Below are positions 26,080-34,738 of a stretch of 45,050 nt of DNA, one piece after another. The number at the start of each line of letters is the position of its first letter. Position 1 is the stretch's first letter. The notes below the pieces were generated by a model that saw nothing but the letters and a program-made list of their open reading frames with translations, did no database searches and had not been told where the DNA came from. Both the position numbers and the translations under genes were made by a program. The DNA comes from Paludisphaera rhizosphaerae (GTDB lineage Bacteria; Planctomycetota; Planctomycetia; Isosphaerales; Isosphaeraceae), in contig NZ_JAALCR010000040.1 of assembly GCF_011065895.1 (NCBI RefSeq), positions 1-45,050 of the forward strand, read 5' to 3'.

Positions 26080-26445
26080 CTTCCCCCCTGGAGGGGGAAG
26101 ACAGACTGCGCAGCGGTCAGATGAGGGGGATGACCGGCGTCGGAAAGACATCGGATCCGACGGCTCCCTCGAACGCGGGGCCGGTCGTCCCCCTCATCCG
26201 GCCCTGCGGGCCACCTTCCCCCTCCAGGGGGGAAGGCCGTTGTGGCTCAGACAATGAGAGTCGGAGGCTCGCGGCTTCGTCCCCTCTCCCCCCGGGAGAG
26301 GGCAGCCGCGAAGCGGCGGGTGAGGGTCGTGGGATTTCGGAGGGCGTGACGGTTCCGCAAACAATCAACCCAGGCTGTGCCTACAGGTCCGACGACCCTC
26401 ACCCGGCCCTTCGGGCCACCCTCTCCCGGCGGGGGAGGGGACGAA
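26080..26445. repeat. REP-like hairpin repeat cluster (four units)
   Basis: Unit 1 (26080-26143) has CTTCCCCC/GGGGGAAG, then near-palindrome GACTGC-GCA-GCGGTC, then AGATGAGGGGGATGACCGG. Unit 2 (about 26177-26240) is inverted with GGCCC/GGGCC. Unit 3 (about 26280-26340) has CCCTCTCCC/GGGAGAGGG with stem GCCGC-GAA-GCGGC. Unit 4 (about 26390-26445) is inverted with GGCCC/GGGCC. From 26446 to the next gene at 26704 I see no gene or clear structure, only the promoter side of the deacetylase gene. Confidence 0.85.
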
Positions 26446-26703
26446 AGGGCGCCGCCGCTTCGCAAAAGGCGACGAACGAACCCACCGTCGCCAGGATCAA
26501 AGCGTCGACTGAACATGAAGTTAAGTCGGAAATGATCAACGCGTCGTCATGCAAACGAAGCCGCTCCCGTGCGGCGGGCTGAGGTTGGGGGACGGCTCTT
26601 TGACAATTCGGCGGAATCGAGGCACTCCCTTGCGGCAGGAAGTCGGTCCGCTCATGCTTGGACCGGGTTGGATGCTCGGTCCCAGGCCGGCGGAGATTTC
26701 AAG

Positions 26704-27636
26704 ATGCGAAGCGCTCGGATGATGCTCGTCCTGCTGTCGGCGTTGACGGTGGGAACGGCTTCGGCGGAGGAAGCCAAGCGGTACCTGATCATCCACGGCG
26801 ACGACGCCGGGATGTGCCATTCGGCGAATCGGGGGACGTTCCAGGCGATGGAGGACGGGATCGTCTCGTCCTGCAGCGCGATGGTTCCCTGCCCCTGGAT
26901 CAAGGAGTTCGCCGAGTACGCCAAGAAGCACCCGGAGAAGGATTACGGCGTCCACCTGACGCTCAACTCCGAGTGGGAAGTCTATCGCTGGGGACCGGTC
27001 GCCGGACGCGAACGGGTGCCGAGCCTCGTCGACGCCGACGGCTACCTCCACCGGGGCGCCGACACGGTGGCCAAGGTCGCCAAGGCCGAGGAGGTCGAGG
27101 TCGAGCTGACCGCGCAGGTGGAGCGGGCCAAGGCGCTGGGGATCCCGCTCACCCATCTGGATACGCACATGGGTTCCGTCGTCACCCGGCCGGACCTGCT
27201 GGAGGTCTACGTCCGGCTCGGCCTGAAGTACGACCTCCCCGTGCTGTTCCTGCGCGACGTCGAGGGGGCGATCGGCGAGGAATACCCCGCCTTCCGCGAG
27301 CGCGGCAAGAAGCTGCTCGCCCAACTGGACGCCAAGGGGCTGCCGGTGCTGGACAACCTCCTGCAGTTCTACGGCGGCGACAGCCACGAGGCGCGCCTGG
27401 CGACCTACATGAAGGCCCTTCGCACGCTGCCGCCGGGCGTCAGCCAGCTCATCATCCACTGCGGCGTCGAGGACGATGAACTCCGGGCCGTCACCAGCAG
27501 CGCCTCGCGACGCGACGGCGACCGCCGGATCTTCACCGACCCGGCCGTCGCCGCCGAAATCAAGAAGCTGGGCATCGAGGTCATCACCTGGAAGCAGTTC
27601 CGGGAGATCACCGCCGCCAAGCCGGCCGGACAGTGA
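26704..27636 (+). CDS. Secreted ChbG/HpnK (YdjC-like) family carbohydrate deacetylase
   Basis: The protein has 310 residues. A signal peptide ([21 protein letters not shown], cleavage near 21) indicates export. The family metal site can be read: [12 protein letters not shown] (second Asp as ligand) at about 30, [10 protein letters not shown] at about 81, and [10 protein letters not shown] at about 150 with metal histidines. The C-terminal IIHCG segment is also typical. Family members remove acetyl groups from N-acetylated sugars such as diacetylchitobiose, or act on hopanoid precursors. The signal peptide favours an extracytoplasmic glycan substrate. The start at 26704 is supported by GGAG nine bases upstream and by the signal peptide; an upstream extension to 26569 does not look coding. 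It converges with the HdeD-like gene. Confidence 0.9.
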   Translation: MRSARMMLVLLSALTVGTASAEEAKRYLIIHGDDAGMCHSANRGTFQAMEDGIVSSCSAMVPCPWIKEFAEYAKKHPEKDYGVHLTLNSEWEVYRWGPVAGRERVPSLVDADGYLHRGADTVAKVAKAEEVEVELTAQVERAKALGIPLTHLDTHMGSVVTRPDLLEVYVRLGLKYDLPVLFLRDVEGAIGEEYPAFRERGKKLLAQLDAKGLPVLDNLLQFYGGDSHEARLATYMKALRTLPPGVSQLIIHCGVEDDELRAVTSSASRRDGDRRIFTDPAVAAEIKKLGIEVITWKQFREITAAKPAGQ

Positions 27637-27651
27637 CTTTCCGACGCCTTC

Positions 27652-28302
27652 TCAGGAGGCCGCCGGAGGAGGCTCGGCCGGAGCGGTGGGCGTTGGGTGG
27701 TGGGCCTTGTGGCGGGCGTCGAGATCCTTCAGGCGCAGGCCCAGCATGATCCAGGTCCAGCCGCTCCAGAGCATGTCGATGCCGACGAACAGACCGATGA
27801 TGAACAGGGAGCTGGTCGGCCATTCCATCCAGATCATCAGGCCCAGGGCCAGCTCCAGCAGGCCGCCGACGAACACCCAACCCCACTGGGGGAACTGATA
27901 CCAGGCCGAGGCGATCGTCCGGAAGGCTCCCCCCACCAGCAGGCCGCAGGCGAGCAGCAGCGTCATCGCGGCCATGGCGTCGAGCGGCCGGTTGAGGAAC
28001 AGCACCCCCATCACCGCGTACAGCACGCCCATCAGCAGGACCAGAAAGAACCCAGACCAGTCGCGAGTCCAGAAGGCCCCCACCAACTGCGCCGCGCCTC
28101 CCATGATGAGCAGCACGCCGATGGTCAGGGCGGTTGTGAGCGAGGCGATCATCGGGATCGAGATGGCCAGAGTTCCAGCGACCACCAGGACGATTCCCAG
28201 GCCGATGAGCCAGGGCCAGCGGCCTCGGATGACTTCCAGCTCGTGGCGCAACTCCCTCCGGAACCGCTTCCTCTCCTCCATGACGTCCACGTCGGTGCTC
28301 AT
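27652..28302 (-). CDS. HdeD-like (DUF308) six-helix membrane protein
   Basis: The protein has 216 residues. A charged N-terminus (about 1-28) is followed by six predicted helices in pairs: WPWLIGLGIVLVVAGTLAISI, SLTTALTIGVLLIMGGAAQLV, FFLVLLMGVLYAVMGVLFLN, AMAAMTLLLACGLLVGGAFRTI, WGWVFVGGLLELALGLMIWM and SSLFIIGLFVGIDMLWSGWTWIMLGL. That is the DUF308 repeat layout. In E. coli HdeD is linked to acid resistance at high density; elsewhere the role is unclear. The start at 28302 has GAGG upstream and the helix pattern begins soon after, whereas the frame to 28425 runs through an intergenic inverted repeat. The C-terminus is Pro/Ala-rich. Confidence 0.9.
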   Translation of the reverse strand: MSTDVDVMEERKRFRRELRHELEVIRGRWPWLIGLGIVLVVAGTLAISIPMIASLTTALTIGVLLIMGGAAQLVGAFWTRDWSGFFLVLLMGVLYAVMGVLFLNRPLDAMAAMTLLLACGLLVGGAFRTIASAWYQFPQWGWVFVGGLLELALGLMIWMEWPTSSLFIIGLFVGIDMLWSGWTWIMLGLRLKDLDARHKAHHPTPTAPAEPPPAAS

Positions 28303-28339
28303 GACTGAACCTCGTCTCTGGGGTGTCTCATGGCGCGCG

Positions 28340-28379
28340 GCTGAACCGCGCTTCGCCCGGAGGGAGGCGCGGTTCAAGC
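28340..28379. terminator. Intergenic inverted repeat, possible terminator
   Basis: GCTGAACCGCGC (28340-28351) pairs with GCGCGGTTCAAGC (28367-28379) with one bulged base. A second perfect 8-bp stem, CCGGCGCG/CGCGCCGG at 28400-28420, abuts the stop of the upstream minus-strand gene (28422). Both lie between two minus-strand genes. No T-run follows. Confidence 0.5.
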
Positions 28380-28421
28380 TCTGGACCGTCGAATTGCAAC
28401 CGGCGCGCCCGACGCGCCGGG

Positions 28422-28988
28422 TCAACCCAGTTTACGCCGCCATCGCGGACGCCGCGAGAAGGTGACGGCCCCGACGCCCAGGACCAGCAAGGCCGAGGCC
28501 GGGGGCTCGTCGACGCTCGTCACGTCGAGGACCACCTTGGTGGAGGAGTTGAAGCCGAGCCCAGCCCATGAAACGGCGATCGCGCCGGTGTTGAAGGTCA
28601 GATTCGACAGGGTGAACCCGGTCATGTTCGTCGCCGAGTTGATCTTCACCGCCGTGATCGGGGGCGCGGCGAACGAGAGCAGGTTGCCGCTGGTGATGAA
28701 CAGCCCGCCGGAGTTCAACGAGGTCGGCGACGACGACCAGGAGCCCGACGAGTTGAACTGGTAGATGATCTGATCGTTCGTGACCGTGACCGTGAACTGA
28801 GGCGAGTAAACGCTGTGCGCCGCACCTTCGGCCGTGAACATCGTGGACGACCCGTAAGTCCCCCCGAACGTGTAGTACTGCGAGACCACCGTCGACCCGA
28901 TCAACCCGGCGCGGGCGGGAGCCGCCGCCGTCATGAATCCGAGAGACGAGACCGCGAGCACCTGAATGACGAACCGGGACGGCTTCAT
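28422..28988 (-). CDS. Small exported PEP-CTERM-type protein
   Basis: The protein has 188 residues. A signal peptide (MKPSRFVIQVLAVSSLGFMTAAAPARA, cleavage near 27) starts it. The mature part is Ser/Thr/Asn-rich with alternating hydrophobic strands and no enzyme motif. The C-terminus reads DEPPASALLVLGVGAVTFSRRPRWRRK: a proline-containing motif, a short hydrophobic helix and an Arg cluster, which is the PEP-CTERM sorting signal processed by exosortase. Such proteins are usually released or anchored to exopolysaccharide. AAGGAG lies six bases before the ATG. No exosortase gene is in the window. The sorting-signal call is good; the function of the body is unknown. Confidence 0.82.
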   Translation of the reverse strand: MKPSRFVIQVLAVSSLGFMTAAAPARAGLIGSTVVSQYYTFGGTYGSSTMFTAEGAAHSVYSPQFTVTVTNDQIIYQFNSSGSWSSSPTSLNSGGLFITSGNLLSFAAPPITAVKINSATNMTGFTLSNLTFNTGAIAVSWAGLGFNSSTKVVLDVTSVDEPPASALLVLGVGAVTFSRRPRWRRKLG

Positions 28989-29266
28989 GATCGCTCCTTG
29001 AACAGGCGGGGTTAAGCAGGGTGGGCGTTGGCTCGATGCATGCCTCCAGCTAAACCCTAGGTCGCGATCACGGTAATGCGGATTGTGTGGACGGAATTTT
29101 TAAGAAAATCCTCCCTAAGGCTTCCTAATTCGGCCCCCGAGGTCCTATGAGACGGTGGATAGGCTTACTTGAGGCCGAGCCACGGATTGGCCCCGACGCT
29201 CCGTCTCCCCCGGGAGTTTGGATGCGACCAGGCCTTCGATGTGATGAGGGAGCCCGGCCGGGGCTC

Positions 29267-32200
29267 TCAGGGCGCGCGATAGGGCTTGCCGGCGCGGTAC
29301 AGGTCGAGCCGCGAGCGGTAGTCGGCGAGGGTCGCCTCGTCGGGCTTGTCCAGGAGTTCGACGGCCTTCTCCTGCCACTTGACGGCGGCGGCGAAGTCGC
29401 CGGTTTCGGCGTGGGCGGCGGCGAGGGTGTCCAGGAAGACCGGCCACTTCCAGTCGTTCAGCTCGCAGGCTCGCAAGGCGGATTCCAGGGCTCGTTTGCC
29501 GTCGCGGACCTTGTCGTCGGGGGTCGTCGCCAGGAGCCGGGCGCGGTCGTCGTGGGCGTCGGGAGCCTGCGGGTCGAGGCGGATCGCCTCGTCGTAGTCG
29601 GCCAGGGCGCCGGCGAGGTCGCCCGCGGTCTTTCGGGCCAGGCCGCGGTTCCTGTGGGCGAGGACGTCGCTCGGGTCGATGCGGATCGCCTCGTCGTAGT
29701 CGGCCAGCGCCTGGTCGTTCTGCCGCTTGCACCATCGGGCGAAGGCCCGGCCGTGGAAGGCTGGGGCGTACCTTGGGTCGATGCGGATCGCCTCGTCGAG
29801 GTCGGCGATCGCCTTATCGTATTCGCCTTTCAGGTTCCAGATTTCGGCGCGGTTGACAAGGGTGACGGCGTCCTGGGGGGCGATTCGGATCGCCTCATCA
29901 TAGTCGGCCAGAGCCTTGTCATACTCGCCCTTGACCTTCCAGACGATGCCCCTGTTGCCGAGCGCGGCGGCGTCGAGAGGGTTGAGGCGGAGGGCCTCGT
30001 CGTAGTCGGCGAGCGCCTTGTCGTGCTCGGCCTTGTTGTGCCAGGCGACGCCGCGGTCGCGGATGGCGGAGGCGTTCTTGGGGTCGCGTCGGACGGCCTC
30101 GTCGAGGTCGGCGAGGGCCCGGTCGAGGTCCCCCTTCCGGCCCCAGGCGCGGCCCCGGGCCGCATAGCTCGAGGCGTCGTTGGGGTCGAGTCGGATGGCC
30201 TCGGTGTACTCGGCGACGGCCCGGTCGTGGTCCTTCTTCTGGTCGAAGGCTTCGCCGCGGAGCTGGTGGTTGAAGGGATCCTGGGGGTCGATTCGGACGG
30301 CCTCGTCGAGGTCGGCCAGCGACTTGTCGTAGTCCTGCTTCCTGCCCCAGCAGACGGCGCGGTTCTGGTAGGCAACGGCGTCGTCTTCCTCCAGCTTGAT
30401 CAGCGCGGTGTAGTCGGCGATCGCCTTATCGTATTCCCCCTTGTTCTGCCAGGCGATCCCGCGGTCGCAGAGGGCGCCGAGGTTTTGCGGATGGAGGCGG
30501 ATGACCTCGGTGAAATCGGCGACGGCCCGGTCGTAGTCCTTCTTCTCGTTCCAGGCGGAGGCGCGGTTCTCGTAGGCCGTGATGTACTTGGGGTCGAGAC
30601 GGATCGCCTCGTCGAAGGCGGCGATCGCCTTATCGTACTCGTGCTTGTTCGCCCAGGCCTTCCCGATCATGAGGTGGGCTTGGGCGTCGTTCGGCTGAAG
30701 GCGGACGACCTGGGTGTAATCGGCGATAGCCTTATCGTATTCCTTGCGTTCCACATGAATCCAGCCGCGGTTCTCGTGGGCGTCGGCGTTGTCGGGGTCG
30801 AGTCGAATGGCCTCGGAGTAGTCGGCGATCGCCTCGTCGTCTTCGTTCCTGCGACTCCGGATGTTGCCTCGATCGTAGTAGGCCCCGGCGTCGTTCGGGT
30901 CGAGTCGGATGGCCTCGTCGTAGTCGGCGACGGCCCCGTCGAGGTCGTCCTTCTGCTCCCGGGCGAGGCCGCGATTGTGGTAGCTGGCGGCGTCGTTCGG
31001 GTCGAGTCGGACGGCCTCGTCGAGGTCGGCGATCGCCGCGTCGTATTCGCCTTTCTCGCCCCGGACGGCGCCGCGAGCCTGGTAAGCCAGGCTGTATCGG
31101 GGGTCGAGTCGGATGGCTTCGGTGAAGTCGGCGAGGGCCTTGTCGTATTGCTTCTTGAGGCGCCAGGCGTGGCCGCGGTTGAGGATGACCCGGGCGTTGT
31201 TGGGGGCGATGCGGAGAGCCTTGTCGAAGTCGTCGAGGGCCCTGTCGTATTCCTTGTTCGTGAGCCGGCAACTGCCGCGCGCGATGAGGACCTGGACGTC
31301 GTTGGGGTCGATGCGGAGGGCCTCGGAATAGTCGGCGATCGCGGCGGCGGAGTCCCCCCTCTTGCTGCGGATCATGCCCCGGATTCGGTAGGCCTGGACG
31401 TCGTTGGGGTCGATGCGGATGGCCTCGCCAAGGTCGGCCGTCGCCTTATCGTGCTCTTGTTTGTTCGCCCAGGCCATGCCGCGCGCGGCGTAGGCGTCGA
31501 CATTCCCGGGGTCGAGCCGGATGACTTCGTTGAAATCGGCGATCGCCGCGTCGTTCTCGCCTCGTTCGACCCGGATGTGACCGCGTGCCTGATGGGCGTC
31601 GAGAAAACCCGGGTCGATCCGGATCGCCTCGTCGTAGTCGGCGACGGCTTCCTCGTACTTCCGTTGAGACGCCCTGTTGACGCCTCGGCTGTAGAAGGCC
31701 CGGGCGTTCCGTGGGTCGATCCGGATCGCGGAGTTGAAGTCGGCGAGGGCCTTGTCGTACTCGTGCATTTTGCTCAGGTCAGCGCCGCGATAGATGTAAA
31801 CGTCGACGTCGTTCGGGTCGAGGCGGATCGATTCGGAGTAGTCGGCGATGGCCTTGTCGTATTTCCCCTGATCGCTCTCGACCGTGCCGCGGGCCCGATA
31901 GGCCAGGGCGTACTGCGGATTGAGGTGGACGGCCGCGTCGAAGTCGGCGAAGGCCTTGTCGTCCTCGCCCTTCCGCTGCCAGGAGACTCCCCGATTGTAG
32001 AGAGCGACGGCGTTCTTGGGGGCGATCCGGACGGCCTCGTCGTAGTCGACGATCGCCCTGTCCTCGTCCTGCGATTCGCTCCTGGCGATCCCGCGGTTGA
32101 TGTAGGCGCCGGCGTTCTTCGGGTCGATGCGGATCACCTCGGAGTAGTCGGCGATGGCCTTCTCGTATTCTTGTCGCGAATCCCAGATGCGGCCGCGATT

Positions 32201-32755
32201 ACCAAGGGCGTCGGCGTCGTTCGGGTTGAGGCGGATGACCTCAGAGTAGTCGGCGACGGCCTTGTCGTACTCGCCCTTCTCACCCCAGGCGACGGCGCGG
32301 TTGAAGTAGGCGTCGGCGTCCTTCGTGCCCAGCCGGATGGCCTCGGTGAGGTCGGCGATCGCCTCGTCGTACTGCTTGAGGTCCAGGCGGAGGCTGGCTC
32401 GTTTGAGGTAGTTCTCGGGGCGGGCGGGGTCGGCCTGGATGAGGGCGGAGGCGTCCTCGACGGCCTGCTCCAGGGTCTTGATGTCCTTGAGGTCGATCCA
32501 GCCCTCGGCCGCGGCTCTCTCGGCGACGACCCGGGCGCGCGGGCCTTCGACTTTCTCGACCTTGTAGATCCGGCGGTCCTTGGGGTCGAGCTGCTCGTCG
32601 GGCTTGCCGTCGACGTGGAGCGTCGCGCCTTCCAGGGCGATCACGCGGCGGCCGATCAGAGCGGCGGCCGGGCCGGGCCCCGGCTGCTGGGCGAGGGTCG
32701 GACGAAGGCCGGCGATGAGCAGCGAAAGCGCCAGAAAGAGGCGGCGGTCGAGCAT
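29267..32755 (-). CDS. Exported tetratricopeptide-repeat protein, 29 TPR units
   Basis: The protein has 1162 residues. A signal peptide covers about 1-22 (LFLALSLLIAGLRPTLAQ). Residues about 30-92 form a small domain ending in GWIDLKDIKTLEQA. From residue 95 to 1080 there are 29 TPR units of exactly 34 residues with no insertion or deletion, typified by YDKAIADYDEAIRLDPNDA-x-AYxNRG. The remaining 82 residues are degenerate TPR. TPR superhelices bind peptides or scaffold complexes; the export signal places this one in the periplasm or outside. GAGG precedes the ATG. A very long open frame on the opposite strand (29147-34990) is an artefact of the repeat codon pattern. The partner is unknown. 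Confidence 0.92.
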   Translation of the reverse strand: MLDRRLFLALSLLIAGLRPTLAQQPGPGPAAALIGRRVIALEGATLHVDGKPDEQLDPKDRRIYKVEKVEGPRARVVAERAAAEGWIDLKDIKTLEQAVEDASALIQADPARPENYLKRASLRLDLKQYDEAIADLTEAIRLGTKDADAYFNRAVAWGEKGEYDKAVADYSEVIRLNPNDADALGNRGRIWDSRQEYEKAIADYSEVIRIDPKNAGAYINRGIARSESQDEDRAIVDYDEAVRIAPKNAVALYNRGVSWQRKGEDDKAFADFDAAVHLNPQYALAYRARGTVESDQGKYDKAIADYSESIRLDPNDVDVYIYRGADLSKMHEYDKALADFNSAIRIDPRNARAFYSRGVNRASQRKYEEAVADYDEAIRIDPGFLDAHQARGHIRVERGENDAAIADFNEVIRLDPGNVDAYAARGMAWANKQEHDKATADLGEAIRIDPNDVQAYRIRGMIRSKRGDSAAAIADYSEALRIDPNDVQVLIARGSCRLTNKEYDRALDDFDKALRIAPNNARVILNRGHAWRLKKQYDKALADFTEAIRLDPRYSLAYQARGAVRGEKGEYDAAIADLDEAVRLDPNDAASYHNRGLAREQKDDLDGAVADYDEAIRLDPNDAGAYYDRGNIRSRRNEDDEAIADYSEAIRLDPDNADAHENRGWIHVERKEYDKAIADYTQVVRLQPNDAQAHLMIGKAWANKHEYDKAIAAFDEAIRLDPKYITAYENRASAWNEKKDYDRAVADFTEVIRLHPQNLGALCDRGIAWQNKGEYDKAIADYTALIKLEEDDAVAYQNRAVCWGRKQDYDKSLADLDEAVRIDPQDPFNHQLRGEAFDQKKDHDRAVAEYTEAIRLDPNDASSYAARGRAWGRKGDLDRALADLDEAVRRDPKNASAIRDRGVAWHNKAEHDKALADYDEALRLNPLDAAALGNRGIVWKVKGEYDKALADYDEAIRIAPQDAVTLVNRAEIWNLKGEYDKAIADLDEAIRIDPRYAPAFHGRAFARWCKRQNDQALADYDEAIRIDPSDVLAHRNRGLARKTAGDLAGALADYDEAIRLDPQAPDAHDDRARLLATTPDDKVRDGKRALESALRACELNDWKWPVFLDTLAAAHAETGDFAAAVKWQEKAVELLDKPDEATLADYRSRLDLYRAGKPYRAP
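29516..32473 (-). repeat. 102-bp tandem coding repeat (29 TPR units)
   Basis: Each unit is 102 bases and encodes one 34-residue TPR. Units are diverged at the third codon position and in several residues, so the array is old rather than a recent slippage expansion. The DNA periodicity is obvious in recurring GGATCGCCTCGTCGTAGTC-like segments as read on the plus strand. Confidence 0.9.
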
Positions 32756-32877
32756 GGTCGGCGTCCTCGAAGCGGGGGTGGGGAGCCCGGGGGGCGCGGT
32801 CGAGCGGCGTCGATCCTAGCATGGAGTTGTGCGAGGGTCGATGATAAAGCCGTCAGGATGAGAGATGTGAATGCGCT

Positions 32878-32974
32878 GGGTGCCATGGCCACGCTGGCGT
32901 GGCCATGTGATCGGCGACGGTCGCGCTGCCGTCCCACGCCGGTCCATGGCCACGCCAGCGTGGCCATGGCACCC
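32878..32974. repeat. 97-bp interspersed palindrome, copy C
   Basis: It starts GGGTGCCATGGCCACGC and ends GCGTGGCCATGGCACCC, the same arms as copy A (4181-4277), with spacer TGATCGGCGACGGTCGCGCTGCCG. It sits upstream of the TPR gene's start (32755) and downstream of the dockerin gene's stop (33185), so it is non-coding. The large outer arms seen at 4103-4342 are not clearly conserved here. Confidence 0.9.
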
Positions 32975-33033
32975 AGGGCCCGCTTCATTCCGGTGGTGTT
33001 GAGCGAGGAATGTCGAGATGGGGATGTGCAAAG

Positions 33034-33146
33034 GCCCCTCGCGGGCGGGGGCGGCCGGGGCGGTCGGGCGAGGTGTGGTTTGCGCGACGGCTTCCGGCCT
33101 CGCGCTCCTCGTCGACGTTCCTGGACGCCCCCTCCCGCGGAGGGGC
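33034..33146. repeat. Imperfect inverted repeat downstream of the dockerin gene
   Basis: GCCCCTCGCGGGCGGGGGCG (33034-33053) pairs imperfectly with 33126-33146. The right arm also holds its own perfect 7-bp stem, CCCCTCC-CGC-GGAGGGG. Read on the minus strand it follows the stop at 33185 by about 40 bases, so it may act as a terminator for that gene. Confidence 0.5.
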
Positions 33147-33184
33147 TTGTGTGGCGGTCGGCCCGATTCGGGGCTGGGCTTGGG

Positions 33185-34738
33185 TCAGGCCAGGGCGACG
33201 GGTGTCAGCGTGACGGCGATGCTCTGGAAGTAGATCGCGGTCAGCCCTTCGTAGCCGGAATCGGTCCCGACGATCAGCCAGAGGTTGCCCTGGGCGTCGG
33301 CCTGGACGGTGGCCGTGTGGGTGTGCTCGCGGGTCAGGGAGACGTAGGGGACGCTCGTCTGGTCGCCTTCCAGCTCCTGACCGTTGGCGATGTTCCCGAC
33401 CACCGAGGCGTCCCTCCCGCCGGTGGAGTTGTTCCCCTTGTCGATGTTCATGCGAAGCATGTCGCCGTCGACGACCGCTTCGGGCTCGATCGTCGACGCG
33501 CCGGCTTTCAGGACGACCGACTCGCCGGGCGCCCCGCCGATGCCGGCGGCGTTGCTGGGGGCGTTGGAGGCGAACTTGATGGTGAACTCCACGGAGTACG
33601 TCGCGCCCGCCACCACGCCGTCCGCCGCCGTCAGCTTGCGGGTCAGGAACATGAAGGCGTCGTCGGAGCGGTTGTGGGACTGGAGCAGGTAGCCCGTGCC
33701 GTCCGTATTCAGGTCGGCCGGCAGGTCGCGGATGCCGGAGTCCAGCTCGTAGGTGTCGTTGGGATTCGTGGGGATGTCGGCGAAGCCGGCGTCCCAGCCC
33801 TGGGCGCCCTGGGAGAAGTCGTACGATTCGGTCACGACCGAGGCCGTCGAGCCCCGGACGACCGAGACGCTCTTCATGACGACCTGGCCGTCCGGCGACG
33901 TGGCGCGGAGGTCGAAGGTGTTGACCCCCAGGGCCAGGTCGACGTCGAAGTGGAACGAGCCGTCCGCGCCGGCGGTGGTGGTCACGGCCGAAGTGCCCGC
34001 GCCCAGCTTGACGATCGACCCCGGCGCGGCCTTGCCGACCAGGCTGGTCTTGGAGACGTCCGCGTCGACCGTGTTGTCGCCGTTGGGGTCGTCCGCGGGG
34101 GCGACGCCGGCGGTCAGCTCGCGAGGGCGGTAGGAGGTCGAGGCCCCCAGGTTGCGGAAGGCCAGCCGCCAGTCGCGGAGCGTCGTCACGCCGTCGCCGT
34201 CGACGTCGGTCCCGGCGAGGACCGTGTCGGCCGGACCGTTCACGCCGATCGCCGATCGGATCGCCGCCAGGTCGGTGCGGTCGACCTTGAAGTCGCCGTT
34301 GACGTCGCCGGCCAGCGAGACGTTGACGTCGTAGCCGCCGGTCGTCCCGTTCTGGGCCGTCGGCTGGATCGTCAACGCGCCAGGTCCGACCGAGACGATG
34401 GTCGACGATCCCGTCCCCCCCGAGACGTCGTCGTGACTGGAGATCGTCTGCACGCCCCGAGGATTCGAGGAAGCCGTCTCGGCGGCCGCGGGGTCGAACG
34501 AGGCGTCGGTCGACTGCGTGTCGACCTTCAGCAGCACGCGATTCCCCGCGCCGGGGCGGAAGCCGAAACGGTCGACGACCAGCGTGTAAGAGTCGGCCGG
34601 CGCGAGCACCAGCCTCCCTTGATAGACGGCGAACTTCGACCCCCCCACGGTGGAGAGCAGGGTGCGATCTTCCAGCAGATCCAGGCAGGGGTTGCGGCCG
34701 ATCCGACGTCGCGGATCAACATGGGAGGAGAGTCTCAT
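33185..34738 (-). CDS. Exported protein with LEPR-XLL N-terminus, dockerin-like module and Ig-like domain
   Basis: The protein has 517 residues. The N-terminus is RRRIGRNPCLDLLEDRTLLSTVGG (motif at about 19-27). A type-I dockerin-like module lies at about 165-220, with two calcium loops (DVNGDFKVDRTD and DVDGDGVTTLRD) 40 residues apart. A Big/Ig-like domain follows at about 240-315 (SLVGKAAPGSIVKLGAG, GVNTFDLRATSPDGQ). The C-terminal 190 residues are beta-rich and jelly-roll-like (SYDFSQGAQGWDAGF, YSVEFTIKFAS) and resemble a carbohydrate-binding fold. The start at 34738 has GGAG upstream; an open frame to 34879 lacks one. Dockerins bind cohesins, but planctomycete ones usually occur without a cellulosome, and no cohesin gene is visible here. 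A surface or adhesion role is inferred. Confidence 0.82.
   Translation of the reverse strand: MRLSSHVDPRRRIGRNPCLDLLEDRTLLSTVGGSKFAVYQGRLVLAPADSYTLVVDRFGFRPGAGNRVLLKVDTQSTDASFDPAAAETASSNPRGVQTISSHDDVSGGTGSSTIVSVGPGALTIQPTAQNGTTGGYDVNVSLAGDVNGDFKVDRTDLAAIRSAIGVNGPADTVLAGTDVDGDGVTTLRDWRLAFRNLGASTSYRPRELTAGVAPADDPNGDNTVDADVSKTSLVGKAAPGSIVKLGAGTSAVTTTAGADGSFHFDVDLALGVNTFDLRATSPDGQVVMKSVSVVRGSTASVVTESYDFSQGAQGWDAGFADIPTNPNDTYELDSGIRDLPADLNTDGTGYLLQSHNRSDDAFMFLTRKLTAADGVVAGATYSVEFTIKFASNAPSNAAGIGGAPGESVVLKAGASTIEPEAVVDGDMLRMNIDKGNNSTGGRDASVVGNIANGQELEGDQTSVPYVSLTREHTHTATVQADAQGNLWLIVGTDSGYEGLTAIYFQSIAVTLTPVALA

Noticed and set aside
29516-32473. Regular 102-bp periodicity resembling a repeat or CRISPR array
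   Set aside because: The period equals one TPR codon unit, the copies differ at third positions, and there is no repeat/spacer alternation.
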